Positions 8,264 through 17,134 of a DNA stretch of 64,000 bases are shown piece by piece. Both the position numbers and the translations under genes were made by a program. The DNA comes from Flavobacterium subsaxonicum WB 4.1-42 = DSM 21790. Lineage in GTDB: Bacteria > Bacteroidota > Bacteroidia > Flavobacteriales > Flavobacteriaceae. Positions within the stretch are counted from its first letter, which is position 1. Every line of letters begins with the position of its first letter. The notes under the pieces were generated by a model. The model made no database searches. It saw nothing but the letters and a program-made list of their open reading frames with translations, and was not told the DNA's origin. Location of the stretch: the NCBI RefSeq assembly GCF_000422725.1, contig NZ_AUGP01000004.1:27474-91473 (forward strand), given 5' to 3'.

Positions 8264-9304
8264 TCAATCCCAATTGTTCTCTATAAAATTATGAATGACG
8301 ATAGGAAACGGATATGTTTTTACCTGCTCAATATCAATAGATTCGGGCAATTCGGCGTCAGAAGTTACTTCCCAAAATCTAATGTGCAGTTTTTGGTGCG
8401 AGAGCTTGTGTATAATAACGTTTGGGTGCAGTAATTGTATGCCTTTTGGCGTAAATCCGAGCGGGGCAAAGGCTTTTATTAAGGCAATGGTCTCTTCTGT
8501 AGAGGTTAAACTTTCGGTCTCCAAAAGCGGAAATTCATACAATCCAAACCATATACCCTTATCGCCACGGCGGTTAATAATGGTGTTGCTGTTAGGGTCT
8601 TTTACTATTAAGTAATTAAAAAATTTATTGGTAACCTTTGTTTTCTTAAGTTTAACGGGCAGCTGGCTGACCTTTCCGGTTAAAAAAGCCACGCAATCGC
8701 GGTTAAAAATGCAAATACTACAGTCAGGATTTTTAGGTACGCACTGCAAAGCGCCAAACTCCATCATGGCCTGGTTAAAGGCAGATGCCTGTTTATGCGG
8801 CATAAGCGACGCTGCAAGGGCTGTAAACTCTTTTTTAGCTCCAGATGAAGATATATCAGTCTCTACGCCAAAAACGCGAGAGAGCACCCTGTAAACGTTT
8901 CCGTCTACCACGGGCACGGCTTCGCCATAACTAATAGAGGCAATGGCGGCAGCGGTATAATCGCCCACGCCTTTAAGCTGTAGCAGTCCGGAATACGAGT
9001 CGGGAAAATTTCCACCCATATCAAACGCCACCTGTTTTGCTGTGGCGTGCAGGTTGCGGGCGCGGCTGTAATAGCCAAGGCCCTGCCACAGTTTTAGCAC
9101 CTGCTCTTCGGGTGCGGCGGCCATATCGTGCACCGTTGGAAAAGCATCTATAAACTTTAAAAAGTACGGCAAACCCTGTGCTACACGCGTTTGCTGCAAC
9201 ATAATTTCCGACAGCCATACGGGGTAGGGCTGCGGTGTTTTGCGCCACGGCAAATCGCGTTTATTATGTAAATACCAATTTATTAAAGACTTAGAAAACT
9301 CCAT
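8264..9304 (-). CDS. mutY: A/G-specific adenine glycosylase
   Basis: MutY removes adenine mispaired with 8-oxoguanine. The 346-residue protein has the N-terminal catalytic half with EIMLQQTR, the helix-hairpin-helix LKGVGDYTAAAIAS near residue 115, and a 4Fe-4S loop with the spacing C-x6-C-x2-C-x5-C (CVPKNPDCSICIFNRDC near residues 193-209). A C-terminal NUDIX-like domain (about 230-346) would read the 8-oxoG strand. It heads the mutY-ssb-gldE-gldD run and is divergent from the HU gene. Confidence 0.97.
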   Translation of the reverse strand: MEFSKSLINWYLHNKRDLPWRKTPQPYPVWLSEIMLQQTRVAQGLPYFLKFIDAFPTVHDMAAAPEEQVLKLWQGLGYYSRARNLHATAKQVAFDMGGNFPDSYSGLLQLKGVGDYTAAAIASISYGEAVPVVDGNVYRVLSRVFGVETDISSSGAKKEFTALAASLMPHKQASAFNQAMMEFGALQCVPKNPDCSICIFNRDCVAFLTGKVSQLPVKLKKTKVTNKFFNYLIVKDPNSNTIINRRGDKGIWFGLYEFPLLETESLTSTEETIALIKAFAPLGFTPKGIQLLHPNVIIHKLSHQKLHIRFWEVTSDAELPESIDIEQVKTYPFPIVIHNFIENNWD

Positions 9305-9363
9305 GATTATTGTAGGGTTTGCAAAAGTAAAAGTTTATGTTATTAAATTTTAATGCATTAACC

Positions 9364-9395
9364 TTGAATTATTGTTTTTTTAATTCTTATATTTG
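9364..9395 (+). promoter_or_regulatory. Promoter of the HU gene
   Basis: TTG at 9364-9366 and TATATTTG at 9388-9395 are 21 bases apart, matching the Bacteroidota promoter form. The HU start is 44 bases downstream, through an A/T-rich leader. Confidence 0.6.
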
Positions 9396-9438
9396 CGCAC
9401 TCAAAAAAAATACACACAATAATAAATTTAGAAAGAAA

Positions 9439-9735
9439 ATGACGAAAGCAGACATCGTAGCGAAAATTTCGGAGAAACTTGGACTAGAAAAAGGAGATGT
9501 ACAAGCAACAGTTGAGTCTTTTATGGAAGAAGTAAAGACATCACTTGAAACCGGAGATAACGTATACCTAAGAGGTTTCGGAAGTTTTATCATTAAAACA
9601 CGTGCTGAAAAAACTGGAAGAAATATTTCCAAAAATACCACTATTAAAATACCTGCACACAACATTCCGGCATTTAAGCCAGCAAAAATATTTGTTGACG
9701 GTGTTAAAACCAACACCGAAGTAAAAGCAAACTAA
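9439..9735 (+). CDS. HU/IHF-family nucleoid protein
   Basis: HU bends DNA and compacts the nucleoid. This 98-residue protein starts MTKADIVAKISEKLG and has the dimerisation helices (1-40), the flexible arm region (about 53-75, with the conserved GFGSF before it) and a short C-terminal extension. The ATG at 9439 is chosen because it matches HU N-termini; an upstream in-frame start at 9337 would overlap the promoter and add 34 unrelated residues. It is followed by the 30-residue basic protein and RNase G, all on the plus strand. Confidence 0.95.
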   Translation: MTKADIVAKISEKLGLEKGDVQATVESFMEEVKTSLETGDNVYLRGFGSFIIKTRAEKTGRNISKNTTIKIPAHNIPAFKPAKIFVDGVKTNTEVKAN

Positions 9736-9767
9736 TTAATTATTAACCACCAAACCCTTTACATGTT

Positions 9768-9860
9768 ATGCCAAGTGGTAAAAAAAGAAAGAGACATAAG
9801 GTAGCTACTCACAAACGTAAAAAGAGAGCGAGAGCTAACCGTCACAAAAAGAAAAAGTAG
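9768..9860 (+). CDS. 30-residue, extremely basic conserved-type small protein
   Basis: The frame from ATG 9768 to TAG 9860 encodes 30 residues, most of them Lys, Arg or His (begins MPSGKKRKRHKVATHKRKK). I recall near-identical mini-proteins at this place, between HU and RNase G, in other Bacteroidota, but no function. The composition suggests an RNA-binding or ribosome-associated peptide; the K/R/H spacing is loosely like the mycobacterial bS22 / mitochondrial mS38 C-terminal segment, which is an inference. The stop codon is inside the stem of the terminator that follows. Confidence 0.8.
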   Translation: MPSGKKRKRHKVATHKRKKRARANRHKKKK

Positions 9861-9884
9861 TGCAAACTACTTTTTTCTTTTTTT
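9855..9884 (+). terminator. Terminator after the 30-residue gene
   Basis: A 7-bp stem (9855-9861 with 9866-9872, GCAA loop) is followed by a long T-rich run. The stem includes the TAG stop codon. Confidence 0.85.
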
Positions 9885-10203
9885 AGGAAAAAAGTTTAAA
9901 AAGACTGAAAGACAAAAGATAATAAATTAACAGACTGTTTGTAAAGTTTCAGGTTTATTATCTTTTATCTAAAAGTCTAAAAATTAAGTTCATTGAAAGA
10001 AAGATTGCAGATTTTAGATCTTAGATTTCAGGTTGGCACTGCCTCCTGAAAACTGAGCCTGCCAACTGCTCTCTCCGGGTACAACAATACCTGTAAATTA
10101 TTGTTTAATCCATCTGCTAAACGGTTGATGGTTGACAGTTGATAGTTGTTGGAAGCTTCCAACAACCAATAACCAGCAACCGATAACCAAATTGCGGATA
10201 AAA
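9885..10203. other. Non-coding gap before RNase G with two inverted repeats
   Basis: No gene is seen in this stretch. It holds a perfect 13-bp inverted repeat (9914-9926 with 9954-9966) and, nearer to the RNase G start, a perfect 22-base palindrome (10145-10166) set in a wider GGTTGA/TCAACC-like imperfect palindrome (about 10120-10190). These look like intergenic repeats of the kind scattered through flavobacterial genomes. Confidence 0.6.
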
Positions 10204-11757
10204 ATGTACAGTGTGAACAAAGAATTAATTATTCGATCTGGTTCTGAAGCCGTAGATTTTGCCTTATTAAAAGATGGAAAACTAATTGAATTACACAAAG
10301 AAAAGGAAGACAAGAACCAGTTTGCGGTAGGCGATATTTTTATTGCCAAAATTCGTAAACCCGTGGCAGGCTTAAATGCTGCTTTTGTAAATGTAGGCTT
10401 TGAAAAAGATGCCTTTTTACATTACCACGACCTGGGCCCCAACCTCCCTTCGATGATGAAATTCATTAAACTTGTAAGCGCAGGTAAATTAAAAGACTAC
10501 ACCCTTAAAAACTTTCCTTTTGATAAAGAAATAGATAAAGACGGAGCCATTGCCGATGCGCTTAGCTCTAACCAGTCTATTCTTGTTCAGGTAGTTAAAG
10601 AGCCCATTAGTACCAAAGGCCCAAGAATAAGCTCAGAGCTTTCTTTAGCCGGCCGTTATGTGGTGCTGGTGCCTTTTTCTGACAGGATCTCTATTTCTCA
10701 AAAAATAGAATCTAAAGAAGAAAAAGACCGCCTTAAACGCCTTGTACAATCTATAAGGCCTAAAGGTTTTGGCGTTATCGTGAGAACGGTGGCCGAAGGG
10801 AAAAAAGTAGCAGAGCTGGATAAAGACCTTCAGAATTTGCTGGACAAATGGACAGCAATGTGCAAGAGAATACCCAGTGCCCACCACCCAAGCAAAGTGC
10901 TGGGCGAAGTAAACAAGGTATCATCTATCCTTCGAGATGTGTTTAATGACACATTTACCGGGATTTATGTAGATGACGAAGACCTTTTTTACGCAACCAA
11001 GGACTATCTGCAGGAGATAGCTCCCCAAAAAGCGAATATCGTGAAACACTACCAAAGTAAGGAACTGCCTTTATTTGAAAAATACAACATAGAAAGGCAA
11101 ATTAAAACCTCCTTTGGCAAAACGGTTTCTATGAGCAAAGGCGCCTATTTAATTATAGAGCACACAGAGGCACTGCACGTTATAGACGTTAACAGTGGCA
11201 ACCGCTCTAATAAAGCCCTTAGCCAGGAAGATACCGCCCTTGAAGTAAACCTTATAGCTGCCGCAGAGATTGCGCGCCAGCTGCGATTAAGGGATATGGG
11301 AGGGATTATTGTTGTGGATTTTATAGACATGTCTAACCCCGACAATAGAAAAAAGCTCTTTGACTTTTTACGAGAAGAAATGAGCGACGATAAAGCAAAA
11401 CACAAGATCCTGCCTCCGAGTAAGTTTGGCTTAGTCCAGATTACGCGGCAACGGGTAAGGCCAGAGGTTAATATTAAAACCAGGGAAGAAGATCCAAACA
11501 ACGAAAATGCCGAGATCGAGGCCCCAATTTTAGTTATTGACCGCATAACTGCCGACCTTGAACGATTAAAAGGCCACAAAAAAGTAGTGCTTAATGCACA
11601 CCCTTTTGTAGCCGCATACCTTACCAAAGGTTTCCCATCCATACGCACTAAATGGTATTTAGAGCACAAAAAATGGATTAAAGTTATACCACGTGACGCT
11701 TACACGTATTTAGAATACCACTTTTTTGATAGCAAAGGAAACGCTATCGCAGAATAA
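10204..11757 (+). CDS. rng: Ribonuclease G/E family protein
   Basis: This single-strand-specific endoribonuclease acts in rRNA and mRNA processing. The 517-residue protein has an S1-like RNA-binding region (about 35-125, GDIFIAKIRKPVAGLNAAFVNVG), then the catalytic RNase E/G region (about 130-480) with EALHVIDVNSG and GGIIVVDFIDM holding the metal-binding Asp residues. It is the short RNase G type, without the long RNase E scaffold tail. The start at ATG 10204 (MYSVNKELIIRS) fits the family; an upstream ATG at 10132 lies in repeat DNA. A strong terminator follows. Confidence 0.95.
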   Translation: MYSVNKELIIRSGSEAVDFALLKDGKLIELHKEKEDKNQFAVGDIFIAKIRKPVAGLNAAFVNVGFEKDAFLHYHDLGPNLPSMMKFIKLVSAGKLKDYTLKNFPFDKEIDKDGAIADALSSNQSILVQVVKEPISTKGPRISSELSLAGRYVVLVPFSDRISISQKIESKEEKDRLKRLVQSIRPKGFGVIVRTVAEGKKVAELDKDLQNLLDKWTAMCKRIPSAHHPSKVLGEVNKVSSILRDVFNDTFTGIYVDDEDLFYATKDYLQEIAPQKANIVKHYQSKELPLFEKYNIERQIKTSFGKTVSMSKGAYLIIEHTEALHVIDVNSGNRSNKALSQEDTALEVNLIAAAEIARQLRLRDMGGIIVVDFIDMSNPDNRKKLFDFLREEMSDDKAKHKILPPSKFGLVQITRQRVRPEVNIKTREEDPNNENAEIEAPILVIDRITADLERLKGHKKVVLNAHPFVAAYLTKGFPSIRTKWYLEHKKWIKVIPRDAYTYLEYHFFDSKGNAIAE

Positions 11758-11762
11758 CACTA

Positions 11763-11795
11763 AACCGCCCCTGCTGATGTAAGGGCGGTTTTTTT
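11763..11795 (+). terminator. Terminator of rng
   Basis: A perfect 8-bp GC-rich stem (11763-11770 with 11783-11790) is followed by seven T. Confidence 0.9.
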
Positions 11796-11863
11796 GTTTA
11801 CGGCAATTTGTAATAAATTTCGGTAGAATTTAGTTATACTTGTAATTAGATAATTGTCATACT

Positions 11864-12913
11864 ATGCGATACATACTATTGTTGATTAGTGCTTTATTAT
11901 TTTTTTCGTGTGAAGATGTAGAAAAACAGCATCAGTATAAAAATCAAATACCGAAATTTAAACTTCACGAAAAAATGCTTACTGTAGTAGATAGCATTAA
12001 TAGTAATACCGAGGTGTTGCACTATATCATACAATTAGATACTAATTTTAGAAAGTTTAAATTGCCCCTAATCGATAAAATAGGTAATCCGGGAAGTAAA
12101 TTAGAGGATAGATTTTTGAAGAGAGCAGTAGCTAAGTATAGGATTGATAAAAACTATTTTAAAGCTGATTTTGATAATAATGGGTACACTGATATTTTGA
12201 TAATAGGAAGTTGGGAAGGATGGCCTGCATCTGTTGAGAAAGGATGGTTGCCGTATTCTTATGTGTTTATGAATTTTGGAGATCAGCCAGCTAAATCCTT
12301 TGAGTTTGAAGGAAGATCAGGTGTGTTGCCGGTTATAGAGCATAATAAAAGCGGAAGTTTTATTGAGATGCATGCTGCAATAACTGATGCAGAGAGGATG
12401 GAACTGCGAGATTCTGTTACTTGTTTAAAATGGGTTTCTTTAGGTTTTTCAGAAGTTACTGCACAAGCAGAGCATTATGACATTGAGAAAATACAATTTA
12501 CAAAAGGGCCGTGTTTTGGTAGTTGCCCTATTTTTGAAATTACTTTGAATAAGGATGGCTCGAGCGTTCTACTTGCGGATCATTTTAATACTAATGGTGT
12601 TAGTGTAATACCAGAAAAATGTGCCTTTGGGAGTAAAATTGAAAAGCAGGACTTAACAAAAATCATGAATTTTCTTAATTACATTGATTTTCCATCGCTA
12701 AATGATTTGTATTTCGTGTCTTATACCGATGCGCCAACTGCTACGCTTGTTATAACTTATAATAACGGTAAGGTTAAAGAAATTGAGGACTATGGTTGTA
12801 GGGGAAATTATGCGTTGAAAAGTCTTTATGTTGCCTTGTCAGAACTTAGATTTAATCAAAAATGGATTGAGGTTGAAGAACCACAAGGTGTGAGGTTAAA
12901 TACTCTTTATTAG
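11864..12913 (+). CDS. DUF6438-type lipoprotein
   Basis: This is a 349-residue predicted lipoprotein with signal residues 1-15 and lipobox Cys near residue 16 (LLFFSCEDV). The C-terminal part (about 205-335) contains KGPCFGSCPIFEITL, the conserved start of DUF6438, and a matching end with GCRGNYALKSLY. The middle (about 85-190) looks like an FG-GAP/VCBS-like piece (FDNNGYTDILIIGSW). Function unknown. Its base composition is more A/T-rich than the operons around it, and it stands alone between two terminators, which hints at an accessory gene. Confidence 0.75.
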   Translation: MRYILLLISALLFFSCEDVEKQHQYKNQIPKFKLHEKMLTVVDSINSNTEVLHYIIQLDTNFRKFKLPLIDKIGNPGSKLEDRFLKRAVAKYRIDKNYFKADFDNNGYTDILIIGSWEGWPASVEKGWLPYSYVFMNFGDQPAKSFEFEGRSGVLPVIEHNKSGSFIEMHAAITDAERMELRDSVTCLKWVSLGFSEVTAQAEHYDIEKIQFTKGPCFGSCPIFEITLNKDGSSVLLADHFNTNGVSVIPEKCAFGSKIEKQDLTKIMNFLNYIDFPSLNDLYFVSYTDAPTATLVITYNNGKVKEIEDYGCRGNYALKSLYVALSELRFNQKWIEVEEPQGVRLNTLY

Positions 12914-12929
12914 TATTGTTTAAATATTT

Positions 12930-13406
12930 TTACCTACTAATAACCCAAACACCATCCCTGCTGGCAAAACCATAATTAATACCCTTTTCGGCATTGCTAA
13001 TGCGCTGTGTTTTATTGTCGGGTTTGGCATCGGGTTTAAACCAGTGTTTCCAGACGGGGAATAAAGCCTCATATCTGGCCTTAGCCTTATCAAAAGTATA
13101 GGTTTTACCGTTGGCATCTTTAGTAACCACAAAGTCGGCTACAAAGCTGCCATCGTAGTCGTGTTGTGCTTTAATCTCGGCTTCGGGCATGCCCTCGGGT
13201 GTAAATACAATGCGAAGGTAACCGTGGTCGAACTCCTTGGTTTTGTAATGCACATATTTGCCCTTAAGCTGCATTGCCAGACTGTCGGCTACGGCGCGGG
13301 CCTCATCGGCACTCTTTAAACTTTTAAGCGAAGCTAAAAAATCAACATTTTGTGCAATTAGTATGCCGCTAAAAAATAAGGTGGTAAGAAGTAAAAGTTG
13401 TTTCAT
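12930..13406 (-). CDS. Secreted protein of unknown function
   Basis: The 158-residue protein has an N-terminal signal peptide (residues 1-18, GILIAQ cleavage). The mature part carries a mixed alpha/beta domain rich in Lys and aromatic residues (KGKYVHYKTKEFDHGYLRIVF). I do not recognise the family. It is convergent with the DUF6438 gene, their stops being 16 bases apart. Confidence 0.65.
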   Translation of the reverse strand: MKQLLLLTTLFFSGILIAQNVDFLASLKSLKSADEARAVADSLAMQLKGKYVHYKTKEFDHGYLRIVFTPEGMPEAEIKAQHDYDGSFVADFVVTKDANGKTYTFDKAKARYEALFPVWKHWFKPDAKPDNKTQRISNAEKGINYGFASRDGVWVISR

Positions 13407-13461
13407 AACGCTGTGTAGTTTAAGTAAACCACATAAAGTTATAAAATAGGGCTTTGGGTTA

Positions 13462-13614
13462 TGTAAAGCAAATCATAAAATTTTGGAGGCGGGATTTAGC
13501 CACGAATTTACGAACCTTTACCTGTCGACACTTGCTTTGCAAACGCGCCTTACTTTTTTCGACTCTAAAAAAGAAACAGGCCTAAGCCCGGTAGAATACC
13601 GCAAACAGTTTTAA
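13462..13614 (+). pseudogene. C-terminal fragment of an AraC-family regulator
   Basis: The plus-strand frame ending at TAA 13614 contains GFSHE and then KKETGLSPVEYRKQF, which are the two hallmarks of the second helix-turn-helix of AraC/XylS regulators. Between them the expected FxRxF spacing is replaced by unrelated residues, and no start or upstream domain exists. It therefore reads as a decayed remnant. The fragment lies in the 271-base gap between two minus-strand genes. Confidence 0.5.
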
Positions 13615-13677
13615 ATTAAAGTTTACAGTTCTTTATAATGGTGAGAACCGTCCTAATGATCAGGGCAGTTTTTTATT

Positions 13678-13965
13678 TTAGCACATCTTCACATTGTACA
13701 TAAGGTAGTAAAACATTATAAAAGGCAAAATGGGCATGAGTAACAGGAACGGTATGCAATGTTCAAAATTTGTTGGCCTATTTACAAGAAGTAGTATAAG
13801 TACTGCCAAATTTATAAGCACCACAAGTATAAACCACACTATATAATAATACAATATAAAGCTTCGTTGCCCAATAATTAGTACCAATAGCCATGGTAAT
13901 ATAAATAGCACTGCCTCTGTAATTAAGAGTATAGTGATTTTTTGGGTAGGTTTTTTTGCTAACAC
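13678..13965 (-). CDS. Small membrane protein, tandem paralogue 2
   Basis: This 95-residue hydrophobic protein has three likely membrane segments (about 10-30, 38-62, 70-90) and the shared motif LLLMPILPF near its C-terminus. It is clearly related to the gene just upstream (13959-14240), with the same YYYI-W, INLA and FxxxIPxLLLMPILPF elements, so the two arose by duplication. The start overlaps the upstream stop by seven bases. Family and function are not recognised. Confidence 0.65.
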   Translation of the reverse strand: MLAKKPTQKITILLITEAVLFILPWLLVLIIGQRSFILYYYIVWFILVVLINLAVLILLLVNRPTNFEHCIPFLLLMPILPFIMFYYLMYNVKMC

Positions 13966-14240
13966 ACTCTGCCAGAGATTAAAAAAATAAATATGGCAAA
14001 AGGTAAGATAGGCATCAATAATAAAACGGGTATGTAGCGTAAAAAATTCTTAGGTTTATTTACAATCAATATTATAATCAGTGCGAGGTTTATAGCTATT
14101 GATAATGCGATCCACGCAATATAATAATAATACAAAGCATCATCTGATTCTATATGCTTCTGAATTAATAATGGCGCTATAAACAGTACCACCTCGGCAA
14201 TAAGGGTAAGCAAAGCTTTTTGGGTAAGGGTTTTTGGCAT
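13959..14240 (-). CDS. Small membrane protein, tandem paralogue 1
   Basis: This 93-residue protein has three likely membrane segments and the same layout as the following gene. The start at 14240 (MPKTLTQKALL) lines up with the paralogue; an in-frame ATG eight codons upstream is also possible. Function unknown. It lies between the aat gene and its own duplicate on the same strand. Confidence 0.65.
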   Translation of the reverse strand: MPKTLTQKALLTLIAEVVLFIAPLLIQKHIESDDALYYYYIAWIALSIAINLALIIILIVNKPKNFLRYIPVLLLMPILPFAIFIFLISGRVC

Positions 14241-14285
14241 TGTGTTGTAGCTTGTTATAAGCAACTAATGTACTGCTTAAAGTAA

Positions 14286-14921
14286 TTAACTCGTAAGTAT
14301 CTCTAAAAAATCTTCCCTAAAAATTTCTCGGGCACCAAGGCTTTCCAGGTGGCTGTTGTGTACCTGGCAGTCGAGCAGGCGGTAATTTTCTTCTTCCAGT
14401 TTTTTGGCAAGGGCAATAAAAGCCACTTTACTGGCATTGGGCACTTTAGAAAACATGCTTTCGCCGCAAAAAATATGGCCCAGGTCTATACCATACAGTC
14501 CGCCCACAAGCTGGCCGTCCATCCATACCTCGACTGATTTTGCATGCCCCAGTTCGTGCAGTTTGCAGTAAGCACGGGTCATATCGTTAGTAATCCAGGT
14601 GCCTGGCTGGCCTTCGCGCTTAATATCGCGGCAGTTGGCAATAACATCGGCAAAAGCCGTATTAAACGTAACGGTAAACATGTTGCGGTTTAAAATGTTG
14701 CGCATGCTTTTAGAAACCTTAAGCTCTGTAAACAGCAATACCATACGCTCCGGCGGACTCCACCATAGTATGGGTTCATCATCTTCAAACCACGGAAAAA
14801 TACCACTCCTGTACGCCAGCATTAATCGCTCTGGCGATAAATCGCCCCCAATGGCCACAATACCTTCGGGCGAAGCATGGCGTAGGGGAGGGAAATAAAG
14901 TTCGCGCGATAAAAAATACAT
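14286..14921 (-). CDS. aat: Leucyl/phenylalanyl-tRNA-protein transferase
   Basis: Aat adds Leu or Phe to proteins with N-terminal Lys or Arg, marking them for ClpAP through the N-degron pathway. The 211-residue protein shows the typical SRELYFPP start, GIVAIGGDLSPERL, YRSGIFPWF, WWSPPERMVL and the C-terminal GGLYGIDLGHIFCGESMF block. The start at ATG 14921 (MYFLSREL) is preferred; an upstream ATG at 14966 adds 15 unrelated residues. It stands alone between the paralogue pair and the ahcY terminator. Confidence 0.95.
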   Translation of the reverse strand: MYFLSRELYFPPLRHASPEGIVAIGGDLSPERLMLAYRSGIFPWFEDDEPILWWSPPERMVLLFTELKVSKSMRNILNRNMFTVTFNTAFADVIANCRDIKREGQPGTWITNDMTRAYCKLHELGHAKSVEVWMDGQLVGGLYGIDLGHIFCGESMFSKVPNASKVAFIALAKKLEEENYRLLDCQVHNSHLESLGAREIFREDFLEILTS

Positions 14922-14991
14922 AAAGTGCTTTTTTGTTTTAATAGTAAACGTATGCAGGCATAACAAAATTATAGGTCTTTTCTCAAAAAAA

Positions 14992-15022
14992 CAAAACCCC
15001 CACGATAAATCATGAGGGTTTG
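14992..15022 (-). terminator. Terminator of ahcY
   Basis: A 12-bp stem with two G-U pairs (14994-15005 with 15010-15021) is followed on the minus strand by TGTTTTTTT. It lies 62 bases past the ahcY stop, after an A/T-rich repeat-like stretch. Confidence 0.75.
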
Positions 15023-15083
15023 CATATAATTTTCAAATTCAAAATCTCAAAAAATCTAAAATCTGATATCTAAAATCTCAATA

Positions 15084-16400
15084 TTAGTAACGGTAGTACT
15101 CTGGTTTATACGGACCTTCTACAGCAACGCCAATGTAAGCAGCCTGCTCGTTGTTAAGTGTTTCAAGTTCTACACCCAGCTTAGCAAGGTGAAGTGATGC
15201 TACTTTCTCGTCAAGGTGCTTAGGCAGCATGTAAACTTCGTTATTGTAGTTTGCGCTGTTAGCCCAAAGCTCTAATTGTGCAAGTGTTTGGTTAGTAAAC
15301 GAGTTACTCATAACAAAACTTGGGTGGCCGGTAGCGCAACCAAGGTTAACAAGGCGGCCTTCGGCAAGAATTAAAATGTCTTTACCGGCAATAGTATATT
15401 TATCAACCTGAGGTTTGATTTCTATTTTAGAGGCACCGTGATTTTTATTTAACCATGCCATATCAATCTCGTTATCAAAGTGGCCAATGTTGCAAACAAC
15501 AGTTTTGTCTTTCATTTGCTCAAAGTGGCGGCCTACAACAATATCTTTATTACCTGTAGTAGTAATAATAATATCGGCGTTAGCAATAACGGTATCCAGT
15601 TTTTTAACTTCAAAACCGTCCATTGCAGCCTGCAGGGCACAAATTGGGTCAATTTCGGTAACCGTAACAATAGATCCAGCACCTCTAAAAGAAGCAGCAG
15701 TACCTTTACCCACATCGCCATATCCGCAAACAATAACACGTTTACCGGCAAGCATCAGGTCGGTAGCACGGCGAACCGCATCTACAGCACTTTCTTTACA
15801 GCCGTATTTGTTATCAAATTTAGATTTGGTAACACTATCGTTAACGTTAATTGCAGGAACAAGCAGGGTTCCGTTTTTCATCCTTTCGTAAAGGCGGTGT
15901 ACGCCAGTAGTAGTTTCTTCGCTCAAACCTTTAATATCGGCAACAAGCTCCGGGAAACGGTCAAACACCATGTTGGTTAAATCGCCACCATCATCCAGTA
16001 TCATGTTAAGCGGTTTGCGGTCTTCGCCAAAAAACAATGTTTGTTCAATACACCAGTCAAAAGACTCCTCGTCAAGGCCTTTCCATGCATAAACCTGTAT
16101 ACCGGCAGCAGCAATAGCAGCAGCAGCGTGGTCTTGCGTAGAAAATATATTACAAGAGCTCCATGTAACCTCTGCGCCAAGGGCAACAAGGGTTTCTATA
16201 AGCACAGCAGTTTGTATGGTCATGTGCAGGCAGCCTGCAATACGCGCGCCTTTAAGCGGTTGTTGTGCACCATACTCAGCGCGTAGTGCCATAAGTCCGG
16301 GCATTTCGGCTTCGGCAAGTTCAATTTCTTTACGTCCCCATTCCGCAAGCGAAATATCTTTAACTTTATAGGCCACAAAAGGCAGCGTTGTAGTACTCAT
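15084..16400 (-). CDS. ahcY: Adenosylhomocysteinase
   Basis: This enzyme splits S-adenosylhomocysteine into adenosine and homocysteine using bound NAD, removing the inhibitory product of methyl transfer. The 438 residues show the family blocks: [15 protein letters not shown] near residue 57, DDGGDLTN near 136, the Rossmann loop CGYGDVGKG near 220 and the invariant C-terminal KPEYYRY. It is monocistronic here, with its own terminator, and diverges from the phosphopantetheinyl transferase gene. Confidence 0.98.
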   Translation of the reverse strand: MSTTTLPFVAYKVKDISLAEWGRKEIELAEAEMPGLMALRAEYGAQQPLKGARIAGCLHMTIQTAVLIETLVALGAEVTWSSCNIFSTQDHAAAAIAAAGIQVYAWKGLDEESFDWCIEQTLFFGEDRKPLNMILDDGGDLTNMVFDRFPELVADIKGLSEETTTGVHRLYERMKNGTLLVPAINVNDSVTKSKFDNKYGCKESAVDAVRRATDLMLAGKRVIVCGYGDVGKGTAASFRGAGSIVTVTEIDPICALQAAMDGFEVKKLDTVIANADIIITTTGNKDIVVGRHFEQMKDKTVVCNIGHFDNEIDMAWLNKNHGASKIEIKPQVDKYTIAGKDILILAEGRLVNLGCATGHPSFVMSNSFTNQTLAQLELWANSANYNNEVYMLPKHLDEKVASLHLAKLGVELETLNNEQAAYIGVAVEGPYKPEYYRY

Positions 16401-16483
16401 GAATATTGTATATTTGTATTAGCGAAAAATTTCTGCAAATTTAATGAATTGGTTTTTAATCAAAGCCCTTTTAACCGTAATAA

Positions 16484-17125
16484 ATGCCTTTATATAAATC
16501 TGTTAAAATAAATAACGACACCCAATTGCTGGTATGGAAAAATACCGAAAGCATGGAAGAGCTGTCTGAGGCTGTGCGCCTTAAGGATGTGTGCGTGCTT
16601 AAAATGAGCAAAATGAAATCTGAGTCGCACCGCAAAGCCTTTTTGGGGGTTAGGATGCTTATGCAGCTGGTAGGGTATTCTGATTTTGACCTGTTTTACG
16701 ATGCCGATGGCAAACCGCACCTTAAAGATGGCAAGCACATATCGATAACGCATTCGTATACCTTTTCGGCTATAATTATTAGCAACCAGGAAATTGGCAT
16801 TGATATGGAAATGCAGCGCGAAAAGGTTATTACCATTGCCGATAAGTTTATTGAGCCGGAATTTGCCTATTTAGACCCTACCCACCTGGCCGATTATACC
16901 AAGATGCTTATTGTGGTATGGGGGGTTAAAGAGGCGGTTTATAAAATGATATCGCGCAGCGGGCTTAGCTTTAAGCAAAACATAGAGGTGTACCCGTTTA
17001 AGGCAGCCGATGCCACTGGAATGGCTGCCGTTAAGTTTGAGGAAATAGATGCGCAATATCCTTTTTATTTTGAAGAAATAGAAGATTTTATACTGGTGTA
17101 CTGCCTTGGTAACAAGAATTTTTAA
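16484..17125 (+). CDS. 4'-phosphopantetheinyl transferase superfamily protein
   Basis: This enzyme type moves phosphopantetheine from CoA to acyl- or peptidyl-carrier proteins. The 213-residue protein carries the two Mg-binding motifs: GIDMEMQ near residue 105 and WGVKEAVYKM near residue 145. The size fits Sfp/EntD-like rather than AcpS enzymes. The carrier protein partner is not encoded here. It is followed after nine bases by pnuC on the same strand. Confidence 0.9.
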   Translation: MPLYKSVKINNDTQLLVWKNTESMEELSEAVRLKDVCVLKMSKMKSESHRKAFLGVRMLMQLVGYSDFDLFYDADGKPHLKDGKHISITHSYTFSAIIISNQEIGIDMEMQREKVITIADKFIEPEFAYLDPTHLADYTKMLIVVWGVKEAVYKMISRSGLSFKQNIEVYPFKAADATGMAAVKFEEIDAQYPFYFEEIEDFILVYCLGNKNF

Positions 17126-17134
17126 CAAGACCTG

